Shown here piece after piece: positions 1 through 5,617 of a DNA stretch of 11,664 nt. The notes beneath the pieces were generated by a model. The model was not told the origin of the DNA and searched no databases. It worked only from the letters and a program-made list of their open reading frames with translations. The position numbers and the translations under genes were made by a program. The stretch spans positions 1-11,664 of the forward strand of contig CAMDHB010000071.1 in assembly GCA_945897655.1 (NCBI GenBank), in the 5' to 3' direction. Each line of letters starts with the position of its first letter. The first letter of the stretch is position 1. This stretch comes from Pseudorhodobacter antarcticus (lineage in GTDB: Bacteria > Pseudomonadota > Alphaproteobacteria > Rhodobacterales > Rhodobacteraceae).

Positions 1-566
1 CCGACAGCGGCCACCATCGTTGCGGTGTCAAGGCCGTTGATCACGTTGTTGATCGAGCCGTTGATGCCTTCGATGCCGCCGAGAGTGACGGCTTCATAAG
101 TGGCAACAATAGCGGCAACAGCAGTAGCGTCCGCAGCCAGCACAGTGTAAGCGGCGGCGGGGATTACTTCACCAGCTCCGTTTACGTAGTATGCGGTTGC
201 GCCTGCAGCTACATACCCTGCCTTGTCAGCGGCGCTCAGCAAGCCGTATGCCGCAAGCGAGATTGTTTCGCTTCCATCGGTGGAGACATAGTCGGTTGCA
301 GCGATCGCAGTGTAGTTCGACTTGACATCCTGTGCTTTGATTGCATCCAGCTCTGCTTCGGTCAAAGTCACGTTGGAGGTGCTGTTGTAGTACACGGTCG
401 AGGTGCCGCCGATGTTTTCAGCGATGTTCGCGAAGGTGCCGTTGACCGATGCGAGGTTGGTCGAGTTGTCGACTTGAGCCAGAACACGCTCCAGCACGGA
501 TTGCTGGGCCGAAGCGGCGCCAGCGAATGCCATCAGCAACGCGGTAGATGCGAGAAGTTTCTTCAT
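1..566 (-). CDS. secreted protein, candidate fibre/adhesin subunit (3' end outside window)
   Basis: The frame reads from an ATG at 566 to the window edge, giving 188 complete codons with no stop. Residues 1-20 form a clear Sec signal peptide (MKKLL, hydrophobic core, ASA cleavage site before QQSVLERVL). The mature part is rich in Ala, Asn, Thr, Ser, Gly and Val, acidic, and free of Cys. It contains Asn/Thr-rich stretches (residues 34-68) and a helical Ala-rich part (105-165), ending in an INGSINNVINGLD-like segment. An AAGG about 8 bases before the ATG serves as ribosome binding site. It is the last visible gene after the CsgG-like channel gene, so the inference is that it is a substrate exported by that channel or a surface adhesin. 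I do not recognise a named family; HfaD is a functional analogue by position only. Existence of the gene is near certain, function is inferred from context. Confidence 0.8.
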   Translation of the reverse strand, partial: MKKLLASTALLMAFAGAASAQQSVLERVLAQVDNSTNLASVNGTFANIAENIGGTSTVYYNSTSNVTLTEAELDAIKAQDVKSNYTAIAATDYVSTDGSETISLAAYGLLSAADKAGYVAAGATAYYVNGAGEVIPAAAYTVLAADATAVAAIVATYEAVTLGGIEGINGSINNVINGLDTATMVAAV

Positions 567-588
567 GATTAAGCCTTTTTTGGGAGGA

Positions 589-609
589 CTGACAGCTCAC
601 CTCTGTCAG
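589..609 (-). other. perfect hairpin in the leader of the secreted-protein gene
   Basis: CTGACAG and its exact complement CTGTCAG (589-595 and 603-609) flank a 7-base loop, 23 bases upstream of the start at 566. No T-run follows on the minus strand (TCCTCCC follows instead), so it is not a standard intrinsic terminator. It could stabilise or process the mRNA between the channel gene and the subunit gene, or be an operator. Function is inferred only. Confidence 0.45.
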
Positions 610-717
610 AACGATTTGACGGCACGGATGATGAGGCCGTTTTGAACCGCAATCCGCCATCATGGCGTATTTCGGATGGTTGGGTCCGGCAAACGGTGGT
701 GTCATGGGGCGCGGGCA

Positions 718-2067
718 TCAGTTGTTCGCACCCCCCAGTCGTTTGTCGTCGGACGAAATCGGTGGCGCCGGCGTTGCCGGGGCCGGGGTTGCTGCTGCCG
801 GGGCGGCGGCACCCTCTTTGGCGGCCATGTCGGCGGCGAATTTTTGCGCGCCCTGGGCCGATGTGATGGCCTTTTCAACCAGCGTGGCCACGGCGTCGCC
901 CTCTGGTCCAGACAGCCCCTTGGCGGCCGCATCGCGCAGCGCCTGAATGGCCAGCGTCATGAACCGCAGCGCCTCAGTCGCCACGACATTCGCCTCGGCA
1001 GCCGTTCTAGCCGTCAGGACCGAATCAGCCGCCGCAATCGCCTTGGCTGCGTAAGAGGTGGCCGCGTTGCCAAGGGCCTGCGCCTCGGGGGAAACCTGAA
1101 CCGGGGCTGCGTTGCCCTGCGGTGCCGCCTGACCTTGGGGTGCAGCCTGACCTTGCGGTGCACCCTGACCTTGCTGCGCCGGCGCCGCCTGTTCGGCAGG
1201 GGCCGGTGCAGCCGCCGCCTGACGGGCGCTTGCAAATGCCGATCCATCCCCGGCCCGCTCGGCAAAATCATTGACGGGCACAATGGGCCCGCCCCCCTCG
1301 ATCAATGCCGCGCATTTGGTCACGATGTCTTTGGACGCGACCTGCGCCAGCAGATCAAAGGTCGTGTAATTCAGGATCTGACGCAATGCAAAATGCATTG
1401 CCTCACGCTCCATCCCGCCCGCTTCTATGCCCAGAAGCGTATTCTCTTCAAAGCGGTCAACGCCAAAGCCCAATTCCTTGACGTAAATCTGCTTTTGCAC
1501 CGAACTGTTGCCAACGATTTCGCCATTATATGCCGTGGTCAGCGCCAGATCCAAGCCAATCAGGATGCGCGACTGGCGGTACCGCGGCCCAACGCCTGCC
1601 ACCTCCACGCGGCCACCGCCACCCGGAATGAAATCCAGGCTGTTGATACTGCCGGTGATGTAGAAATCGGATGCCGTTTGTTGGTCCAGCAGGCGAATGC
1701 CCCAATTGCTTTCGGCAAGTGCGATATTGGGGTCGCGCCGGTTTACGACCGTAACCCCAGCCATGAACAGCGCTGACTGCACGATGTCACCGGCACCCTG
1801 GGTGATGAACTTGCCGCTGCCGTTATCAGCATAGGCTTCCTTGCCGGTATTGTCGGCAATGGTGCCAACCGAGAAAGCCAGATCCTTGCCGATCTTACCC
1901 TTCATGCAGCGCAACGCCGCGTCGAGCGATGTTACAATGATCTCGATGGGGGGGCCTTCCACCAGCCGTGCATCCTCAGAGGTCGGCGTCATCGCGCCGG
2001 GTACCCCCGATGTGCAGGCCGGCAGAGCCATCACCGCCATCATAGCCATTTTGAAAATCCGCGACAC
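718..2067 (-). CDS. CsgG/HfaB-family outer-membrane secretion lipoprotein with long C-terminal extension
   Basis: CsgG (curli) and HfaB (Caulobacter holdfast anchor) form outer-membrane channels that export fibre or adhesin subunits. This 449-residue protein starts at a GTG (2067) with AGGAG 5 bases upstream, and has a lipoprotein signal with lipobox LPAC, Cys18. Residues 63-240 follow the CsgG fold order: FSVGTIADNTG (CsgG VYNIQDETG), a Tyr79/Phe87 pair where CsgG has its channel constriction, DFYITGSI, GGVG-like then GVGPRYRQ (CsgG GGVGARY), a transmembrane-strand region around NGEIV and FRFI-like DRFEEN, and a closing amphipathic helix. CsgG itself is about 277 residues. Here ~170 residues are added: an APQGQA repeat (301-321), an Ala-rich helical part (328-418) and a Pro/Ala tail. 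It lies 13 bases after the HfaA-like gene. Family assignment is confident; the cargo is inferred. Confidence 0.9.
   Translation of the reverse strand: MSRIFKMAMMAVMALPACTSGVPGAMTPTSEDARLVEGPPIEIIVTSLDAALRCMKGKIGKDLAFSVGTIADNTGKEAYADNGSGKFITQGAGDIVQSALFMAGVTVVNRRDPNIALAESNWGIRLLDQQTASDFYITGSINSLDFIPGGGGRVEVAGVGPRYRQSRILIGLDLALTTAYNGEIVGNSSVQKQIYVKELGFGVDRFEENTLLGIEAGGMEREAMHFALRQILNYTTFDLLAQVASKDIVTKCAALIEGGGPIVPVNDFAERAGDGSAFASARQAAAAPAPAEQAAPAQQGQGAPQGQAAPQGQAAPQGNAAPVQVSPEAQALGNAATSYAAKAIAAADSVLTARTAAEANVVATEALRFMTLAIQALRDAAAKGLSGPEGDAVATLVEKAITSAQGAQKFAADMAAKEGAAAPAAATPAPATPAPPISSDDKRLGGANN
1108..1176 (-). repeat. 18-bp tandem repeat encoding APQGQA units
   Basis: Three near-identical 18-bp units (1123-1140, 1141-1158, 1159-1176) and a partial 15-bp unit (1108-1122) lie inside the CsgG-like gene. 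They encode the Gln/Ala/Pro/Gly linker between the channel domain and the helical extension. Unit number can change without altering the frame. Confidence 0.8.
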
Positions 2068-2080
2068 ATACTCTCCTCGA

Positions 2081-2560
2081 CTACTGACATGCCAAAAGTG
2101 GAATGTAGTTGTAGTCTGTCGGGATAGCCGCCGCTATAGAAGCATCAACACAACCCGTTGTTTCAGCTGAGTTATTGGCGTCGACCGTATTACCGTCGCC
2201 CGCAACTGATATCGTCGTGCTTCCAGTGTTCAATGAGCCCACCGCATAGGTGTTCTGGCCCGTGTAGTCGCCGTTGTGCAGATCGGTCGAGACGGTCCCG
2301 TTCTTGTTGTTCGTTTCAACGTAGTTGTTTCGGTTATCGTTGTAGGTGTTGTAAACCGTGCTGGGTTCGACACCGAATTCCGCGTTGCGGATCATCTGCG
2401 CCTTTTGCAGTGCAATACTGCGGTCAGTCGGCGACGCAAAACTCCAGTTTCCAGACCAGGAAGACCCGGGGCTGCCAATGCTCTGCGCGTCGGCGCTGGT
2501 TGCCCCAATGCCGAATAACAGAGCAATTCCAACGCACAAGGCTGCCACCCACCGCACCAT
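2081..2560 (-). CDS. exported Asn/Thr-rich protein, HfaA/curli-subunit-like
   Basis: This is a 159-residue protein with a Sec signal peptide (residues 1-25, cleavage ADA/QS). The mature part opens with a Ser/Trp-rich SWSGNWSFASPTDRS block, then a short helix (49-63). Residues 67-133 are dominated by Asn, Thr, Tyr, Ser and Gly (YNTYNDNRNNY, GDGNTVDANN), the composition of curli-type or HfaA-type beta-fibre proteins. Two Cys (137 and 158) are near the C terminus. An AGGA lies 7 bases before the ATG at 2560, which shares its A with the TGA stop of the upstream lipoprotein; a GTG at 2563 is an alternative start. It directly precedes the CsgG-like gene, as hfaA precedes hfaB in Caulobacter. Homology to HfaA is suggested by order and composition, not proven. 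It could instead be a chaperone or anchor factor. Confidence 0.8.
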   Translation of the reverse strand: MVRWVAALCVGIALLFGIGATSADAQSIGSPGSSWSGNWSFASPTDRSIALQKAQMIRNAEFGVEPSTVYNTYNDNRNNYVETNNKNGTVSTDLHNGDYTGQNTYAVGSLNTGSTTISVAGDGNTVDANNSAETTGCVDASIAAAIPTDYNYIPLLACQ

Positions 2561-3009
2561 CACCGTGTCCTAGCTCTCAAAATCTCAATGGCGCTTACAA
2601 TTACAGTTGGTGAGCGCGCGTCCAACGCACCTGCGCTACCCCCGCCAGCTATCGAACTTTCGTGTTTGTCGGGATCTACGGCTATCGCAACACCGCCGCC
2701 GGCAACACTTCCCTCATTCGGTGCCGCCGCAACTTCTTCTTCTGGACCCCCGTCAGGGTACACTCGCTTTATTACGACTGGTCCCGGAACCGGCTTGAGA
2801 CACATCACGACTTTTTCCGCGCTTACCGGCGGAGCGAGTTTGCCTGTGTCTGCAGCGGGCTTCATCTTACCCGTGTCCGGGGACTGCTTCATCTTGCCTG
2901 AGTCCACCGCCTGCTTCTGGTCGGGCAAAACATAGCACTCTGGCTCGATGACAGGCACCGTGCAACCGGCCAGCATGACCACTGCCGTCGTCACGAGCGC
3001 ATATTTCAT
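2560..3009 (-). CDS. small lipoprotein with a 9-residue repeat, first gene of the fibre cluster
   Basis: The ATG at 3009 starts a 149-residue protein with a textbook lipoprotein signal (KYALVTTAVVMLAGC, lipidated Cys16) and a GGAACGGGG-type ribosome site. Residues 36-62 are three copies of a D(S/T)GK(M/L) nine-residue repeat. Residues 80-130 are acidic, Gly-rich and Pro-rich with two SxAGGG blocks (SVAGGG, SIAGGG). Three further Cys occur (25, 70, and lipidated 16). A longer frame from an ATG at 3117 has a GAGG site, but it would place 36 residues before the signal sequence, so the inner start is preferred. The stop overlaps the next start by one base, so the two are translationally coupled. 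I do not recognise the family. It occupies the place where accessory factors of CsgG-type systems are encoded but does not resemble CsgE or CsgF. Confidence 0.8.
   Translation of the reverse strand: MKYALVTTAVVMLAGCTVPVIEPECYVLPDQKQAVDSGKMKQSPDTGKMKPAADTGKLAPPVSAEKVVMCLKPVPGPVVIKRVYPDGGPEEEVAAAPNEGSVAGGGVAIAVDPDKHESSIAGGGSAGALDARSPTVIVSAIEILRARTR
2824..2904 (-). repeat. 27-bp tandem repeat in the lipoprotein gene
   Basis: Three 27-bp units encode the D(S/T)GK(M/L) nine-residue repeat at residues 36-62 of the lipoprotein. The units are diverged by a few bases, so the repeat is not recent. Confidence 0.7.
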
Positions 3010-3380
3010 CACCCCGTTCCGGAGCAGCGGCCCGCAAGCATATCGTGCAGCTTCGCCCAACACGGCTCCAAAGCCTGTTTTGCTGCGGGCAGTCAATTGC
3101 AAGCACGTTCTTTTCATTCAGCGACCTCATCCGTCAGTTTTCTTTCGCTGGTCGCGAATAAATTACTGACTCGTTGATTTATTGATTTTCCACGGTGTTC
3201 GGGTGATCGAAGATTTATGAAGCATTGCGACAGACATTAGCCTGCCCACGCCAGCGCATCTCTTTCGACACGTCCGATTTATAACTTTTTAGCCGGTTCT
3301 CAATCGCCCTCACACCCGCACATTGTCGCGACTTCCCCTAGACACACCTCACGTGTCCACGAGTCTTAACGGCTTGCGGC

Positions 3381-3399
3381 TTGCGCGTCGCGTGCGCAA
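3381..3399. promoter_or_regulatory. inverted repeat, operator-like
   Basis: TTGCGC and GCGCAA face each other across 7 bases. The site is about 370 bases upstream of the lipoprotein start and could bind a dimeric regulator. Nothing else supports this. Confidence 0.25.
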
Positions 3400-3473
3400 A
3401 AGATACTGCATACGTTCTAAAGTGCAGATTAATTCTTTTGGAAGCATGGGATTTGCTAAGTAGACAATACAAT

Positions 3474-3527
3474 CCTTGGGGGCTGATATATTGCAGACCG
3501 GTTAGACCCGGCTGACATCCCCCAAGG
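3474..3527. repeat. 54-bp element bounded by 9-bp perfect inverted repeats
   Basis: CCTTGGGGG (3474-3482) and CCCCCAAGG (3519-3527) are exact complements, and further bases inside also match partly. The centre carries an inner CCGG...CCGG pair (3498-3510). Either strand would form a stable hairpin. No T-run follows on either side. It could be a structured RNA element, a protein site or the remains of a mobile-element end. Confidence 0.55.
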
Positions 3528-3615
3528 AAATGAGAGCCTTACCTGGTACGCAAGGGTGTTGATGCCCTCGATTCTCAAACCAGCCGAACCGGCGTCCCTT
3601 TGGCGGACCACCGCG

Positions 3616-3941
3616 TTAAAAGGTTTCGCCTGAACACAGCATGCAAGCAGGGATGACAATCTGATTGGGTTCGTTGGGGTTCGCAGACAACAACGCGGCG
3701 ATCATCGAGACAAGCCATGAGCTGATTTGAGCGAGAATGTTGTCCCCGCAAGCGCAGCGCGCAGTAATGAGGCAGTAATGAGATCGTCGACGATGTGGTC
3801 ATCCGCCGGGCCGGCCTTGCGCTCAAACGGCTCAGTTCTGAATGTAAACCAACTGACTGGCCAATCCCACGGCTGCACCCCGTTGGAAAGGCACGGATTA
3901 CCTTGGATGTTTTCGTTGTTCCGCGCCCGGCGTGGTGTCAA
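3616..3941 (-). pseudogene. possible frameshifted small gene downstream of the response regulator
   Basis: The upstream half (about 56 residues, PWDWPVSWF and DDHIVDDLIT) and the downstream half (about 48 residues) lie in different frames, joined by the 11-bp duplication at 3761-3782. The downstream half has a CxC (ARCACGDN), a hydrophobic stretch (ILAQISSWLVSMIAALLSA) and a terminal CxxC (PACMLCSGETF). The TTG start overlaps the stop of the response regulator. I do not recognise the product. The frame may also be a chance opening in GC-rich DNA; the evidence is only that one 11-bp deletion restores one open frame. Confidence 0.25.
3761..3782. repeat. 11-bp perfect tandem duplication
   Basis: GCAGTAATGAG occurs twice without a gap (3761-3771, 3772-3782). 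Because 11 is not a multiple of three, it shifts the minus-strand frame. With one copy removed, a frame from a TTG at 3941 to a TAA at 3616-3618 becomes continuous (about 104 residues). Confidence 0.85.
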
Positions 3942-4591
3942 ACAAGCCCTAATTTGCGTGCTGCAAGGGCGGCTTCCGTCCGGTTCCGAACCCCAAGCTT
4001 TCGGCAGATAGACTTCACGTCCATCTTGACGATCACCTCTTCTATCCCAACCTCGCGGCCGATCTCCTTGTTCTGCAATCCCTCGCTCAAATAGGCCAGA
4101 ACACGCAACTCGCGCGGCTTTAGGCCAAACGAGGGGCTGTCGCCGTTCGACAGCCGCAACAAGTATTCAGTGGGAAAATACAGTTCTCCGCTGGCAATCG
4201 AATTGATGGCATGCAGAAGCGTCTTGATCTGGATCGATTTAGGGATAAATCCGCTCGCACCCTGCTCCATTGCAGCTTGGGCAATAGACAGCCCTGCAAC
4301 CCCGGAAAACAGGGCTGTGCCGCCTTGGTTCAACTCGATGACCTGACGCAGACCCTGAAGCCCGATCGCGCCCGGCAGTTGATAATCAAACAAGACGACG
4401 TCATACCGTCCCCGATCGGTTATTTTCTTGAGCGCCTCGTCAAGATTCAAGGCAACGTCAACCGAACAGTCCCCATCCTTTTCAAGAATGGACGAAATAG
4501 TTTGGGAGAGCAGAACATGATCGTCCACAATCAACACGCTAACCGAAGTGGTGTTGACAGGCGAGGTCGTCATGGTCGTCATGGTCGTCAT
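3938..4591 (-). CDS. NarL/FixJ-family response regulator
   Basis: This is a 217-residue two-component regulator. The receiver domain (about 17-135) has the acidic pair Asp23-Asp24, the phospho-acceptor Asp69 in VVLFDYQLPG, Ser96 in ALFSG and Lys118 in FIPKS, so it should be phosphorylatable. The LuxR-type helix-turn-helix (157-217) has LKPRELRVL, GLQNKEIG and RKLGVRNRTEA. The recognition region reads EEVIVKMDV where most relatives have EGTVKVHV. The start is ambiguous: three ATG codons occur in a 9-bp repeat giving MTTMTTMTT; the first is used here. No sensor kinase gene lies nearby. It faces the fibre cluster on the same strand and is divergent from the cupin operon, so it could control either; CsgD, the curli activator, has the same type of DNA-binding domain. 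The target is inferred. Confidence 0.92.
   Translation of the reverse strand: MTTMTTMTTSPVNTTSVSVLIVDDHVLLSQTISSILEKDGDCSVDVALNLDEALKKITDRGRYDVVLFDYQLPGAIGLQGLRQVIELNQGGTALFSGVAGLSIAQAAMEQGASGFIPKSIQIKTLLHAINSIASGELYFPTEYLLRLSNGDSPSFGLKPRELRVLAYLSEGLQNKEIGREVGIEEVIVKMDVKSICRKLGVRNRTEAALAARKLGLV
4565..4591 (-). repeat. three perfect 9-bp repeats creating three start codons
   Basis: ATGACGACC is repeated three times head to tail on the minus strand at the 5' end of the response regulator gene. Each unit supplies an in-frame ATG. Loss or gain of a unit would keep the frame but alter the spacing from the leader. Only the first ATG has any purine-rich sequence upstream (GAAGAA). Confidence 0.9.
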
Positions 4592-5189
4592 TTTAGTTCT
4601 TCAACCTCTTTTGAGAGTCTCTCTTAACACCCACAACATCAAGAGGAAAGGTTGATGCATTGCTCTTACGAGACAATAGGCCAACTTTAGCCGTTGCTGT
4701 TTCCTGTCATATGATCACGCAGTTCGGCATGAACAAGGCATTCACGCCGCAATAATGATCTGATGCGACATTCGGGCGCGCTGTTGGCAGCCAATATCGC
4801 ACCGACTGTGCAGACAGGCCACGACCTTGGCCCGGATCTTGCAGATGCCGTGTCCACAGGCACAGAGCGCTGCGAAGCGGGCGTCGCTGATGGTACCCTT
4901 CAAGGTACAGCGCCTGCGGCCTCCATCGGTCGCCAAGTGGCCGATTTCTGCTGCTATGGCGCTTTGGCGGCAAGGGTCTGGGCGGAGACAGGCTTCTGAC
5001 GGCATCCTTGTCGGAAAGGTTGCCTTCGCCCACAGACCCGGGCGAAGGCAGGTGCGCGTGCGCCCCGTCAGAACCCCCTGATCCAGATCAATACGTCCGC
5101 TGCCCTTCTGGCGCAGTGTTCACCGATTGCGGCCTTGTGGGGTCTGAAACCCGAATTGACCTGGCCGATGCCCTGGAAGGAGCACAATC
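4592..5189. other. divergent intergenic region between response regulator and cupin operon
   Basis: About 600 bases separate the two divergent transcription units, and both promoters should lie here. The stretch 4624-4740 is AT-richer. From 4742 to 5005 several frames are open on both strands, including a minus-strand 87-codon frame with nine Cys and a plus-strand 78-codon frame (4763-4999). None has a convincing ribosome site or a recognisable family, so none is called. A strong GGAAGGAG lies 7 bases before the cupin start. Confidence 0.5.
4613..4623. promoter_or_regulatory. palindrome upstream of the response regulator
   Basis: GAGAGTCTCTC is a perfect odd palindrome 22 bases before the first ATG. 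Its position in the leader suggests an operator or small hairpin, but there is no direct support. Confidence 0.25.
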
Positions 5190-5585
5190 ATGAAAGGCTA
5201 CGTCGCCGATATCGAGGACAAGACCGAGGCGAACAAGGACTTTCGTCATGTCCTTTACACAGGCCAGAACCTGCAGCTTGTCGTGATGTCGTTAAAGCCC
5301 GGCCAGGACATCGGTGCCGAAACCCATGCCACGCATGACCAGTTTTTTCGGGTCGAACAGGGTAAAGGCGAGGTGGTGATCGACGGGGTCACCCACAAGA
5401 TCAAATCCGGCACGGGCATCGTTGTGCCAGCGGGGGCACTGCACAATCTGGTCAACACCGGGGACAAGGCGATGAAGGTCTACACGATCTACGGCCCGCC
5501 CAACCATGTTGACCAGTTGGAACAGGAAACGAAATCCGACGCGCTGGCATCGTCGGAGCATTTCGATGGCAAGGTTACCGGATAG
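5190..5585 (+). CDS. single-domain cupin protein
   Basis: This 131-residue soluble protein has both cupin motifs. Motif 1 (42-61) carries the metal ligands His46 and His49 in HATHD and Glu56 in VEQG. Motif 2 (74-89) is GTGIVVPAGALHNLVN with Pro80 and His85. All four usual metal ligands are therefore present, so it probably binds a divalent metal. A strong Shine-Dalgarno sequence (GGAAGGAG, 7-base spacer) fixes the ATG. It is the first gene of a four-gene unit whose other members form a redox chain; the next start is 32 bases downstream. Small cupins can be enzymes, binding proteins or regulators, and the sequence does not say which. It has no DNA-binding domain and no export signal. Confidence 0.92.
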   Translation: MKGYVADIEDKTEANKDFRHVLYTGQNLQLVVMSLKPGQDIGAETHATHDQFFRVEQGKGEVVIDGVTHKIKSGTGIVVPAGALHNLVNTGDKAMKVYTIYGPPNHVDQLEQETKSDALASSEHFDGKVTG

Positions 5586-5617
5586 GGTCGGCCCCGCTCA
5601 CGCGGTGATTGCCTGAA

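Larger units (their letters stand above)
3010..3937. other. long gap between response regulator and fibre cluster
   Basis: This 928-base stretch has no convincing intact gene. The part from 3120 to 3450 is AT-richer than its surroundings and is the likely place for the promoter of the fibre operon; a TATAAAT-like box lies at about 3287-3293 on the minus strand, but no well-spaced -35 partner stands out. It also holds inverted repeats TTGCGC/GCGCAA (3381-3386, 3394-3399) and GACAC/GTGTC (3341-3345, 3353-3357), each with a 7-base spacer. The part 3500-3937 looks like decayed coding sequence on the minus strand (see the tandem duplication at 3761). Confidence 0.5.

Noticed and set aside
1..566. 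Identity as HfaD
   Set aside because: The position is similar to the Caulobacter order, but I see no sequence feature that identifies HfaD.
655..667. CGCCATGATGGCG palindrome after the CsgG-like gene
   Set aside because: The centre is one base, the hairpin would be only four pairs, and no T-run follows, so neither a terminator nor a clear operator can be claimed.
1108..1176. CRISPR-like repeat
   Set aside because: The repeats have no spacers and are in-frame codons of a protein linker.
676..1776. A 366-codon plus-strand open frame
   Set aside because: It is Arg/Gly/Cys-rich and lies antisense to the CsgG-like gene, whose family, signal and ribosome site are clear. Long antisense openings are common in GC-rich DNA.
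2560..3117. Longer form of the lipoprotein from an ATG at 3117
   Set aside because: A GAGG site is present, but 36 residues would precede the signal peptide and lipobox, which is not compatible with a normal lipoprotein signal.
3500..3937. Insertion-sequence remnant
   Set aside because: The inverted repeat at 3474-3527 and decayed frames invited this idea, but no transposase motif or target-site duplication could be seen.
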